34,000 bases of DNA from an uncultured Burkholderiaceae bacterium. GTDB lineage: Bacteria; Pseudomonadota; Gammaproteobacteria; Burkholderiales; Burkholderiaceae. The notes under the pieces were generated by a model, which was given only the letters and a program-made list of their open reading frames with translations, did not search any database and was not told the origin of the DNA. This document shows positions 15,209 through 22,530 of the stretch, piece by piece (position 1 is the first letter of the stretch; every line of letters starts with the position of its first letter). The stretch covers positions 1-34,000 of the forward strand of contig CALMPB010000333.1 of assembly GCA_937871985.1 (NCBI GenBank). Reading direction: 5' to 3'. A program made the translations under genes and the position numbers.

Positions 15209-15245
15209 ACCCCGGTTCCGCCTCTGCTTAGCACGCGGCCGGGGT
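15209..15245 (-). terminator. Possible hairpin terminator after the winged-helix gene
   Basis: ACCCCGG (15209-15215) pairs perfectly with CCGGGGT (15239-15245) across a 23-base loop, ten bases beyond the stop of the winged-helix gene. No T-run follows on the minus strand, so termination activity is uncertain. Confidence 0.3.
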
Positions 15246-15254
15246 AACTTGTTT

Positions 15255-15746
15255 CTAGGGCTGCGGCCTTTGCCCTTTCGGCGTCTGAGCACGCTTCTGC
15301 GCAGCCTTCGCCTTCTTCCGCTCTTCCCGCGCTTCTTCGAACTCCGGAACCAGCGCCTTGATACGCTCGACCAAGCCATCAAGGTGATACACGTTGGAAT
15401 TCCAGTCGCCGACCGCTGTCTTGCGCATCTCGCGCGTGACCAGCTTCGCCTTCTCCAGCGCGCGGATGTTTGTCTGGATCGTCTTCGGCTTCACGCCGAT
15501 GCGATCGGCCAACTCCGCCTTCGACGGAAAGGGCGCGCGCCCCGGCTCACGCCAGTAATCGAGCAGCTGAGCGAGAATGTTGAACTGAAGCGGCGTGATG
15601 CCGAGCCGGCGCTGCGCCTGGATCAGCACCGAGGGCAGCGCAGTATAACCAAGCGCGACCACCGGCTTGCCCCAGATACGGACGTGCGAGGCTTCGGCCT
15701 TCGCGGGCGTCGGAAAACTTACGACATTGGGTGTGGGTTGGGTCAT
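15255..15746 (-). CDS. Winged helix-turn-helix protein of the island
   Basis: A 163-residue protein. Residues 45-120 form a MarR/replication-initiator-like winged helix (RLGITPLQFNILAQLLDYW, then SKAELADRIGVKPKTIQTNI as helix-turn-helix, and a wing around TREMRKTAVGDWNS). The tail is a Lys/Arg/Glu-rich helix (EEAREERKKAKAAQ). It is likely a DNA-binding regulator or plasmid/island maintenance factor; its place between the integrase and the defence genes fits control of either. The start at 15746 has AAAGGA eight bases upstream. Confidence 0.7.
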   Translation of the reverse strand: MTQPTPNVVSFPTPAKAEASHVRIWGKPVVALGYTALPSVLIQAQRRLGITPLQFNILAQLLDYWREPGRAPFPSKAELADRIGVKPKTIQTNIRALEKAKLVTREMRKTAVGDWNSNVYHLDGLVERIKALVPEFEEAREERKKAKAAQKRAQTPKGQRPQP

Positions 15747-15904
15747 CGACAGTTCCTTTCCCATCCCAGCTATGCCCACTGCCCGGCGGTCGCAATATAT
15801 CGAGCCCTTCGGGGTATGGCCGTTTCATGACCCACCCGCTTATAGCTCCTTTGCGCTCGTTCCGAGTAGCGCTTCTTCGGTTATACGCTGCTTCAGTGGC
15901 AGGC

Positions 15905-15950
15905 TGGTGACCGAGGAGGGTAATAAAGAAAACCTACCCCTGGGTCACCA
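15905..15950. repeat. Long imperfect inverted repeat between integrase and winged-helix genes
   Basis: TGGTGACC (15905-15912) and GGTCACCA (15943-15950) are a perfect 8-bp pair; inside them GGGTA and TACCC form a second 5-bp pair. The element is in the 275-base region downstream of the integrase and upstream of the winged-helix gene, whose other bases hold no gene I can support. On the plus strand an ATTTT tract follows. Operator, terminator or recombination accessory site are all possible. Confidence 0.4.
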
Positions 15951-16021
15951 ATTTTCCATACCTCGCACCGACACGCTGCTCTTTAAACCGTCGCACAACC
16001 GGTCAATTGGCTTCTGGCGGG

Positions 16022-17308
16022 CTATGCGGCCAAATCGAGGGCCGTTTTATCAGCCTCAACCTCTCGCGCCGAAACCGATCGCCCGTCGAGCAGATCGGCG
16101 ATCTTGCCGGCCACGCGATCGGCCGCCTCACGCAGGCCCTCTTCGATATGGATATAGCCCTGCGTCACCCCACGCTTGCCATGCCCGAGCAACGCCGCGA
16201 TCGTCAGCTCGGAATAGCCCATATCACCCGCGATGCTGCCAAAGGTATGGCGTAGCGTGTGCGCCGTCACGCCTTCGATCCGCGCCGCAGCGCAGAGTCG
16301 GACCAGCACGTCCGGAACCTGCTTGTAATGGCTCTCGCCATAGTCCGAAGGGAACACATACGCGCAGCCCTCGATCACAGGCTGCTGTGTCAGCACAGCA
16401 AGGGCGGCCTTTCCGATCGGTCGGTCCTGCGCACCCGTTTTTGTGTCCGGAAAGTGGATCGCTTGGCTTTCGGCATCGATCCAGGTGCGCTCAACCTGCT
16501 GCGCCTCCGACAAGCGGAAGCCGCTCAACGTGATCAATCGCACCGCTGCCAGGCCCGTCGGGTTCTCATCGCGGGTAGCGGCGAGCCGCATCGCCGCGCC
16601 CAGCTTGCCGAGTTCGAGCGCGCTCAAACGCCGGGTCCGCCGGTTGCTTGCCATGCGCCGCGCGCCTCGGGCAGGATTGTTCTCAATGATTCCAAGGCGA
16701 ACCGCATGTTCGCACATCGAATGCAGCGTCGAGATAACGCGCGATGCAGCGCCCGCGCCCCCCGTGGTCGACCGGCCACGACCGCTTCCTTTGTCGGCTG
16801 CGCTCTTGCCCGCCGCGATGTCGGCCTGCATGGCTTCGATGTCGGCCGGCTTTAGCCCGGCCACCTTGCGATGCCCGATTAGCGGACGAATGTGCCGATC
16901 GATCCGGCTTCGCTCCATCCGCACGGTGGACGCCTTGATCGGCAGGCGGCGACGGCCGAGAAGCCTCCCGGCTTCAGCTTCCTCCAGATACCAATCGCAA
17001 ACGTCGCCAATGGTCGGGGCGGCACGTTTCGCTTGCTTCGCATCAGCCGGATCGATGCCCCGCGTCACGTCCGCGAGCATTCGAATCGCCTCTTTGCGAG
17101 CTTCGTCCACGGTGAACACCGGGAATCTCGCATAGGCCATACGGCGAAGGCGACCGTCCGGACTGCGGTATTGAAGCACGTACGACTTCACGCCGGAGAA
17201 ACCGATCCGGACACCGAACCCCTTGAGCTCGCCATCCCAAACAAAGGACTGCCCGGCCGTGGGTACGGGGGCGGTCTCGATCATATGTGTCGTCAGTTTG
17301 CGGGGCAT
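16022..17308 (-). CDS. int: Tyrosine recombinase (island integrase)
   Basis: A 428-residue phage-type integrase. The N-terminus is the arm-binding DUF4102-like domain (WDGELKGFGVRIGFSGVKSY), then a core-binding helical domain, then the catalytic domain with R265 (SGFRLSEA), K290, H350 and R353 (HTLRHTF), H376 (LLGHGKRG) and nucleophile Y385 (GYIHI). All catalytic residues are intact, so it may be active. GGAGGTGA directly upstream is a very strong ribosome site. It starts 192 bases from the tRNA-Thr fragment, the expected attachment site. No excisionase gene was seen. Confidence 0.95.
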   Translation of the reverse strand: MPRKLTTHMIETAPVPTAGQSFVWDGELKGFGVRIGFSGVKSYVLQYRSPDGRLRRMAYARFPVFTVDEARKEAIRMLADVTRGIDPADAKQAKRAAPTIGDVCDWYLEEAEAGRLLGRRRLPIKASTVRMERSRIDRHIRPLIGHRKVAGLKPADIEAMQADIAAGKSAADKGSGRGRSTTGGAGAASRVISTLHSMCEHAVRLGIIENNPARGARRMASNRRTRRLSALELGKLGAAMRLAATRDENPTGLAAVRLITLSGFRLSEAQQVERTWIDAESQAIHFPDTKTGAQDRPIGKAALAVLTQQPVIEGCAYVFPSDYGESHYKQVPDVLVRLCAAARIEGVTAHTLRHTFGSIAGDMGYSELTIAALLGHGKRGVTQGYIHIEEGLREAADRVAGKIADLLDGRSVSAREVEADKTALDLAA

Positions 17309-17500
17309 GGTTGGTCACCTCCGAAGCCAAAAAATTACGCCAATTGGTGCATGCCGCAACGTAATAATTCCGTCCGAGAACGACTGGATACCACGGGATA
17401 TATAAGGGTAGGTTTCGGCCGACCTAAACAGTTGATATACTGCGGCAAACATGGGGAAATCGTGCCTTGGGCTGCTGTGGGTTGCCAACGCATATACCCG

Positions 17501-17544
17501 TTGGTAAGGCTGAGGTCGTGAGTTCAATCCTCACCGGCAGCACC
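17501..17544 (+). other. attR-like site: 3' fragment of tRNA-Thr(GGT)
   Basis: From TTGGTAA (anticodon loop, anticodon GGT) through a normal 5-base variable loop (AGGTC), a perfect T-arm (GTGAG, TTCAATC, CTCAC) and acceptor strand CGGCAGC to discriminator A and encoded CCA, this is a clean tRNA 3' half. The bases before it cannot form the matching anticodon or D stems, so it is not a working tRNA. Tyrosine integrases often recombine in the anticodon loop, leaving such a copy at the far end of the island. Confidence 0.65.
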
Positions 17545-17564
17545 ATTTTCAACGACTTAACCCC

Positions 17565-17578
17565 ACCCCGAAAGGGGT
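17565..17578. repeat. GNRA-type hairpin after the tRNA fragment
   Basis: ACCCC and GGGGT pair around a GAAA tetraloop, 20 bases beyond the CCA end. It may be the remains of the terminator of the original tRNA gene; there is no T-run. The rest of 17545-17767 shows no gene. Confidence 0.3.
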
Positions 17579-17767
17579 CGATAATCCGGCCATCATCGGA
17601 GTATCACCTGAAATCTCCATAATCGGCCGCTTTGGATCAGTGGCTCAGACCTTAATCCGTCCTTGTCGACTCGTCGGCTGAGCCCTTAGCAAAGCGCGTC
17701 ACGGCGATGCGCGCGTTGCTTCGCAACAGAAATCGGCACACAGTCTGGACCTGACCACAAACAGCCT

Positions 17768-18460
17768 CTAGCTGTTGGCAACCCCGCGCAATCCTTCCAC
17801 GTCGATCAGCAGCATGCGGCCGTAACCGATGTCGATCAGGCCCTCGCGTTCGAAGGCGCAGAGGTGGAGGTTGACGGTCTTGCGCGTCAAACCAGTCATC
17901 TCGCCGAGCAGTTCCTGCGTCAGCCTGATGACCACCCCGGCCGGCCGCTGCGCTTCATCGATTCCGGCGAGCAGACGGGCTGCGATGCGCTGGCGCGGCG
18001 GCAGGGCCACCGATTCCGCCGCCCAGCGCAACGCGCTGCGGATGCTGGCATAAGCGGCGCCGGCGATCGCACGCCAGATTTCGGGTGATCGGGCGGCTAC
18101 CCGGTCGAGCGCGCTTTCGGACAACTCCAGCAGCATGCCCGGCTCCACGCAGACGGCAGTGACGAGCCGCGGCCCCCCGCCGTGGCGCGTGGCGTGGCCG
18201 AGCACCGAGCCGGGTTCGGCGACCCCGATCATCACCTCCCGATCGCCCGGCGCGGCGCAATAGGAATGCATCAGGCCGTCGATCACGACGAACAGGCCGT
18301 TCCGGGCATCCCCTTCGGCCTGCGCCCATTCGCCGACGTTGAGGCGCACCAGCCGCCCCTCCGCCACGAGGTGCTCGGCCAGCTCGGGCGGATATCCCTT
18401 CAGCCATTTGGCCGTCCGCAACACCCGCAGTGCCAGATTCCGCCCGTCTTCCTGCATCAT
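17768..18460 (-). CDS. Crp/Fnr-family transcription regulator
   Basis: A 230-residue Crp/Fnr-type protein. Residues 15-130 form a cyclic-nucleotide-binding-like beta barrel (NVGEWAQAEGDARNGLFVVI, GSVLGHATRHGG); the C-terminal winged helix has ELLGEMTGLTRKTVNLHLCA as recognition motif. No Cys cluster for an iron-sulphur centre is seen, so it is not an oxygen-sensing Fnr. It is transcribed away from the AtuA-like gene with 78 bases between, which contain a perfect inverted repeat, suggesting it controls that operon. The long open-frame extension antisense to the AtuA gene is rejected; start is ATG at 18460 or 18457. Confidence 0.85.
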   Translation of the reverse strand: MMQEDGRNLALRVLRTAKWLKGYPPELAEHLVAEGRLVRLNVGEWAQAEGDARNGLFVVIDGLMHSYCAAPGDREVMIGVAEPGSVLGHATRHGGGPRLVTAVCVEPGMLLELSESALDRVAARSPEIWRAIAGAAYASIRSALRWAAESVALPPRQRIAARLLAGIDEAQRPAGVVIRLTQELLGEMTGLTRKTVNLHLCAFEREGLIDIGYGRMLLIDVEGLRGVANS

Positions 18461-18479
18461 CGGATTGTAACGCGCGTAG

Positions 18480-18497
18480 CAGTCTGCCGCCAGACTG
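18480..18497. promoter_or_regulatory. Perfect inverted repeat, likely operator
   Basis: CAGTCTG, four bases, CAGACTG: a perfect 7-bp inverted repeat in the 78-base space between the Crp/Fnr-type regulator and the AtuA-like operon. The four-base gap is the spacing used by Fnr-type dimers (TTGAT-N4-ATCAA), although the half-site sequence differs. The natural candidate ligand is the neighbouring regulator. Confidence 0.5.
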
Positions 18498-18538
18498 TCG
18501 GCTAGGCATGCCCGACAAGCGCAAGGAGCGGATGGATC

Positions 18539-20362
18539 ATGGCGGCGATCGCGGGCAGCGGCAAAGTGGTGCGAATTGGAGGTGCGACCGCCTCCTTCTC
18601 CGACACGGCGCTTTCCGTGCCGCAATTGCTGGCGGCCGGCGGGCTGGATTATCTGATCTTCGATTACCTCGCCGAAGGATCGATGGGCATCTTCGGCCGG
18701 ATGCAGGCGGCGGACCCGGCGGCCGGTTACGGCACGGATTTCCTGACGGTGCATGTCGGGCCGCATCTCCATGCGATCTCGGCGCAGGGCCTGAAGGTCG
18801 TCGCCAACGCGGGCGGCGTCAATCCGGCGGGACTGGCCTCGGCGCTGGAGCGGATGATCCGCGAGGCAGGGCTGGGGCTGCGGGTCGCCTGCGTCGAGGG
18901 CGACGACCTGCGGCCCCGCGTGGCGGAGCTGCGCGCGGCCGGGCATCGCGACATGTTCACCGGCGCGTCGTTCCCCGAGAACGTCATCAGCGCCAACGCC
19001 TATCTCGGGGCATTCCCGATCGCCGCCGCGCTGGCGGAGGGCGCGGACATCGTCGTCACCGGGCGGGTGGTGGACAGCGCGGTGGTGCTGGGGCCGTTGA
19101 TCCATGAGTTCGGCTGGTGCGCGGACGATCTCGACCTGCTCGCGGCGGGAACGCTGGCCGGGCATCTGCTCGAATGCGGCGCGCAGGTGACGGGTGGCAC
19201 CTTCACCGACTGGCGCGACGTGCCTGGCTGGGAGAATATCGGCTTCCCGATCAGCGAATGCCATGCCGACGGCAGCATGGTCATCACCAAGCCCGAAGGA
19301 ACCGGCGGCCTGGTCTCGACCGGGACGGTCGCGGAGCAGCTCCTTTACGAAGTGAGCGATCCGGCGGACTATATCGTCGCGGACGTGCGCTGCGATTTCA
19401 CCCGGGTGAGGCTGGAGCAGGTCGCGCCCGATCGCGTGCGGGTCAGCGGCGCGCGGGGAAGGCCGCCGACCGACAGCTACAAGGTGTGCGTCACCTTCGA
19501 CGGCGGCTGGCGCGCCATCGCCTATCAGCCGATCATCGGCGAGGACGCCGCCGACAAGGCGGAGCGCCAGGCGCAGGCCTTGTTCGCGCGGGGACGGGCG
19601 CTGCTGCGCGCGCGCAACCTGCCCGACTTCACGCTGATCGAGACAGTGATGATCGGCGGCGAGGCCAGCTTCGGCGCGCACGGCCACGGCCACGGCACGC
19701 GCGAGCTGATCTGCAAGCTGGTCGCCGACCATCCCGACCGGCAGGGCGCGGAAATCTTCGCGCGGGAGCAATGGGCGGGCATCTCGGGCATGTCGGTGGG
19801 CACCTCGATCAACCTCGCCACGCATGTCCTGCCGATGACGGGCATCTTCCTGTTCCTGATCGACAAAAGCGCGGTGACGCCGCGCGTCGCCTTCGAGGGC
19901 GTCACCTGCGACGTGCCGGTAGCGGCGGGGATCGCGCCCACGACGGATGCGCCTGCCCGCCGGATGCCGGTGCGTGCGCCAGCGGCGGAAGAGGGCGTGC
20001 CCGTCGATCTGGTCCGGCTGGCGTGGGCGCGCAGCGGCGACAAGGGTCATTTGTTCAACGTCGCGGTCATCGCGCGCCGGCCGGAATACCTTCCGTATCT
20101 GCAAGCCGCGCTGACGCCGGAGGCGGTGAGCGAATGGTATCGCCACCTTGGGCCGGACGGACGGCCGCCGCGCGTCGACGGTTATGACGCGCCCGGTCTC
20201 GATGCGCTCAACTTCGTGATCCACGGGGCGCTGGCTGGCGGGATCAACGCGAGCACGCGGCTCGATCCGGCCGCCAAGGGCATGGCGCAGATGCTGCTGC
20301 GCTTCCCCGTCCGCGTCCCGCCCTCGCTCGCGGCGGAACTCGCCTCATCCCACGGAGACTGA
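18539..20362 (+). CDS. AtuA-like protein (DUF1446, acyclic terpene utilization family)
   Basis: A 607-residue protein. The main DUF1446/AtuA domain (about 10-450) has VVRIGGATASFSD, LIFDYLAEGSMG, VVANAGGVNPAGL and VVTGRVVDSAVVLGPL; a C-terminal ferredoxin-like AtuA domain follows (about 485-590, DLVRLAWARSGDKGHLFNVA). AtuA is needed for citronellol/geraniol catabolism in Pseudomonas but its reaction is unknown. Here no other atu/liu genes are near, so the substrate may differ. AAGGAG lies ten bases before the ATG. It heads a tight operon, with one base between its stop and the Coq4-like gene. Confidence 0.85.
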   Translation: MAAIAGSGKVVRIGGATASFSDTALSVPQLLAAGGLDYLIFDYLAEGSMGIFGRMQAADPAAGYGTDFLTVHVGPHLHAISAQGLKVVANAGGVNPAGLASALERMIREAGLGLRVACVEGDDLRPRVAELRAAGHRDMFTGASFPENVISANAYLGAFPIAAALAEGADIVVTGRVVDSAVVLGPLIHEFGWCADDLDLLAAGTLAGHLLECGAQVTGGTFTDWRDVPGWENIGFPISECHADGSMVITKPEGTGGLVSTGTVAEQLLYEVSDPADYIVADVRCDFTRVRLEQVAPDRVRVSGARGRPPTDSYKVCVTFDGGWRAIAYQPIIGEDAADKAERQAQALFARGRALLRARNLPDFTLIETVMIGGEASFGAHGHGHGTRELICKLVADHPDRQGAEIFAREQWAGISGMSVGTSINLATHVLPMTGIFLFLIDKSAVTPRVAFEGVTCDVPVAAGIAPTTDAPARRMPVRAPAAEEGVPVDLVRLAWARSGDKGHLFNVAVIARRPEYLPYLQAALTPEAVSEWYRHLGPDGRPPRVDGYDAPGLDALNFVIHGALAGGINASTRLDPAAKGMAQMLLRFPVRVPPSLAAELASSHGD

Positions 20363-20363
20363 C

Positions 20364-21170
20364 ATGACCGATTATTCCTATCTGATGCAGGGAATCAAAA
20401 AGGTCGCGACCGAGAGCAGCGTGCTGGTCAGCTCGTCGCGCTACCTGAACGATGCGCGGGTGCGGGATTGGGTGGCGACGCATCTGCTGCGCCGCAACGG
20501 GCCGGACCTGCCCACGCCATCCGATTCGATCCAACTCGTCCAGATCCTGCGCGAGGTGCAGGATATCGACCATATCAATGCCCTGATCGCGATCGAGCGC
20601 GGGAAAAACCCTGCGCTGGATGCGTGGTTCAGCGAAGGCTTCGTCTCCACCTTCGGGCGCGAGGACCTGAAGGATTACGCGCCGGACACGGTCGGCGGCA
20701 TCTTCTACGCACAGTTGAACAACAACGATCTAGAGGTCGATATCGTCCCGCCGTTCACGCCGCGCAACGATTTCGAATATTATCGGCTCCGCGCCGGGCA
20801 GACGCACGATCTGGAGCATATCCTCGGCGGCGGCGGCTTCGATTTCATCGGCGAGCTGGTGCCCTATTACATGCGGCTCACCAACCTGTTCGTGCACATG
20901 AGCCCGGAGCTGGCGGGCGAGCTTTCCGCCTTCTCGATCCTCGGATCGACGCGCATCATCACCCGCGCGGTGCTGCACTATCCGCAGACCTGGCTCGTCA
21001 CCCAGAATGCGATGGAGCGCGGCGCGCGGGTCGGCCGCGAATCCGCGCCGCTTTACATGATGCGCTACGAGGATGTGTTCCCGCTGACGCTGGATGCCGC
21101 GCGCGAGGCGCTGGGCATCCGGGGGGCGGAGTTCGTCGATACCTCCGCCGCTTCGGCCCAATGGTGCTGA
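20364..21170 (+). CDS. Coq4-like protein
   Basis: A 268-residue protein with the exact Coq4 metal motif HDxxH-x11-E: H148, D149, H152, E164 (QTHDLEHILGGGGFDFIGEL). Eukaryotic Coq4 has been reported to carry out oxidative decarboxylation at C1 of the ubiquinone ring. This copy is in a catabolic-looking operon rather than with ubiquinone genes. The sequence is soluble with helical segments; LYMMRYEDVFPLTLDAAREA is a typical C-terminus of bacterial members. By inference it may act on an aromatic or cyclic acid intermediate. Start ATG 20364 lies one base after the AtuA stop. Confidence 0.85.
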   Translation: MTDYSYLMQGIKKVATESSVLVSSSRYLNDARVRDWVATHLLRRNGPDLPTPSDSIQLVQILREVQDIDHINALIAIERGKNPALDAWFSEGFVSTFGREDLKDYAPDTVGGIFYAQLNNNDLEVDIVPPFTPRNDFEYYRLRAGQTHDLEHILGGGGFDFIGELVPYYMRLTNLFVHMSPELAGELSAFSILGSTRIITRAVLHYPQTWLVTQNAMERGARVGRESAPLYMMRYEDVFPLTLDAAREALGIRGAEFVDTSAASAQWC

Positions 21171-21198
21171 TACCACTATCCAAAAAAGGAAATCCGCC

Positions 21199-21984
21199 GT
21201 GCAGATGCAGCGTCGCAGCAATCCCATCCTCGAAAAGCTGGCGCCACGGCCCGGCCGCCATCCCCTGCTGCCGGACCTCACCCCGCGTCAGGAGCTGGCG
21301 CTGCTGTGCCGCGCGCTGCACCGCGAGGGATATGACGACCATATCGCCGGGCACATCACCATCGCCGAGCCGGACGGCACGTTCCTGCTCAACCCGTGGG
21401 AGCTGGCGTGGGACGAACTGACCGCCGAAGACATCATCCGCGTGGACGCGGGCGGGGCGGTGATCGAGGGCGAATGGAACGTCACGCCGGCGATCGGGCT
21501 GCACCTTTCGGTGCATCGGCGCCGGCACGATCTGCGCGTGGTGATCCACAATCATCCGCGTTGGGGGCTGGTATGGTCCGCCGCCGGGCGCGCGCCGCCG
21601 GTCTATGACCAGACGTCGGGCCAAATCGACGGCGATCCGATCTTCTATGACGAATATGCCGGAACGGTGGACCGCGCGTCCGAGGCGGAGGCCGCTGCCG
21701 AGGCGCTCGGCGAGGGCAAATGGGCGCTCCTGAAGAACCATGGCGTGTTCGTGGTCGGCAAGGATGTCCGCCAGGCGCATCTGCGCGCGATCACGCTGGA
21801 GCATCGCTGCCGCCTCGCATGGCAGGTCGAGGTGCTGGGCGGCGGCCAGCCGATCACCGATCCCGCCACCCTGCGCACGGCGCAGATGGCCGACGACCTC
21901 GGCTTCCCGTTCCTGTGGGAAGCGATGGCCCGCCGCGAAATCCGCCTCGATCCGACGGTGCTGGGCGAGGCGGATGCGGGTTGA
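21199..21984 (+). CDS. Class II aldolase/adducin family protein
   Basis: A 261-residue protein. Metal ligands of the class II aldolase fold are present: H117 and H119 (VIHNHP) and H181 (KNHG). The catalytic Glu of sugar-phosphate aldolases, expected four residues before H102, is Ala98 (NVTPAIGLH), so normal aldol cleavage is doubtful. Some members of this fold are non-haem iron oxygenases (CloR/NovR type) that decarboxylate aromatic acids. The start is GTG 21199, with AAGGA eight bases upstream; ATG at 21205 is the alternative. It follows Coq4 in the same operon. Confidence 0.82.
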   Translation: MQMQRRSNPILEKLAPRPGRHPLLPDLTPRQELALLCRALHREGYDDHIAGHITIAEPDGTFLLNPWELAWDELTAEDIIRVDAGGAVIEGEWNVTPAIGLHLSVHRRRHDLRVVIHNHPRWGLVWSAAGRAPPVYDQTSGQIDGDPIFYDEYAGTVDRASEAEAAAEALGEGKWALLKNHGVFVVGKDVRQAHLRAITLEHRCRLAWQVEVLGGGQPITDPATLRTAQMADDLGFPFLWEAMARREIRLDPTVLGEADAG

Positions 21985-22020
21985 GCGTTTGGGTGAAGAC
22001 CGAAGGTCTGCCCGCAACCC
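21978..22020 (+). terminator. Hairpin at the end of the AtuA-Coq4-aldolase unit
   Basis: GGGTTG (21978-21983) pairs with CAACCC (22015-22020) and an inner AGACC/GGTCT stem (21997-22009) has a GAA loop. The outer stem covers the aldolase stop. No T-run follows, so termination may be weak and the genes downstream could still be read through. Confidence 0.35.
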
Positions 22021-22095
22021 TTAGAGCAGGTGTTGCGCTAACGCATAAACGGGGCCGCATGTAACGAATTCGGCTTCCGCGCGTTTGGCGAGGCG

Positions 22096-22530
22096 ATGGA
22101 TTCGACACAGGGGAAAGTCGCGGCGGCGCAGGTCAAGCTCGCCGACAGCGCCGGGCGGCTGACCGAAAGCGCGGAGCAGCAGACCGACAGCGCCGATCGA
22201 CGCACCGAGCTTGCCGCCGACCGCACCGTGCTCGCCGCCGAACGGACCTATGCCGCATGGGTGCGGACCGGGCTTGCCGCGCTCGCGTCCGGGATCGGCG
22301 CGCGGGCGCTGCTCGACAAGGTGGTCGCGCCATGGCTGATCGGGGCGACCGGATCGGTGCTGATCCTGTTCAGCGCGTTCTGCTTCGCCGCCGCGGTATG
22401 GCGACAGATGATCCGCGTATCCCCGCCGCGGCCCGATACACGGCGCATCCCGGCATGGATGCTGGTGACGGTCAACGGCTTCCTCGTACTGGTCAGCCTC
22501 GCCGCGCTCGTCGGGATCTGGCTCGGTTGA
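22096..22530 (+). CDS. DUF202 (YidH-like) membrane protein
   Basis: A 144-residue protein. A Gln/Ala/Thr-rich helical N-terminus (about 1-42) precedes the DUF202 signature LAADRTVLAAERTYAAWVRT, then three hydrophobic segments (about 58-72, 80-100, 118-140). The family is a small inner-membrane protein of unknown role. The repeated ADSAGRLTE/TDSADRRTE pattern at the N-terminus suggests a coiled coil. Its TGA stop overlaps the TTG start of the permease gene (TTGA), so the two are probably made together. Confidence 0.82.
   Translation: MDSTQGKVAAAQVKLADSAGRLTESAEQQTDSADRRTELAADRTVLAAERTYAAWVRTGLAALASGIGARALLDKVVAPWLIGATGSVLILFSAFCFAAAVWRQMIRVSPPRPDTRRIPAWMLVTVNGFLVLVSLAALVGIWLG

Larger units (their letters stand above)
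1..17544. mobile_element. Putative tRNA-Thr-integrated genomic island (right part)
   Basis: A tyrosine recombinase gene lies just inside a tRNA-Thr(GGT) 3' fragment, which marks the right boundary at about 17544. The fragment is on the plus strand and only its 5' part is replaced, so the island lies to its left. No intact tRNA-Thr is seen in the window, so the left end is inferred to be outside it. The contents (Abi, PHP-ATPase, LigD, Hsp20, AlkB, many small unknown proteins) are typical accessory cargo. Base composition appears lower in GC than right of 17.6 kb, judged by eye. The right end is reasonably supported; the assumption that everything to base 1 belongs to one element is weaker. 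Confidence 0.45.

Noticed and set aside
17315..17527. Minus-strand open frame of 70 residues
   Set aside because: It runs through the tRNA fragment and the integrase promoter region and has no recognisable domain.
17471..17544. A 74-base span with GCTGCTG at the 5' end and a good tRNA 3' half, looking like a full tRNA
   Set aside because: The D arm and anticodon stem cannot be formed by the 5' part; only the 3' half is tRNA-like, so it was called an attachment fragment.
18461..20224. Long minus-strand extension of the Crp/Fnr frame
   Set aside because: It is antisense to the AtuA-like gene; the translation is Arg/His-rich with no domain, as expected of a GC-rich shadow.
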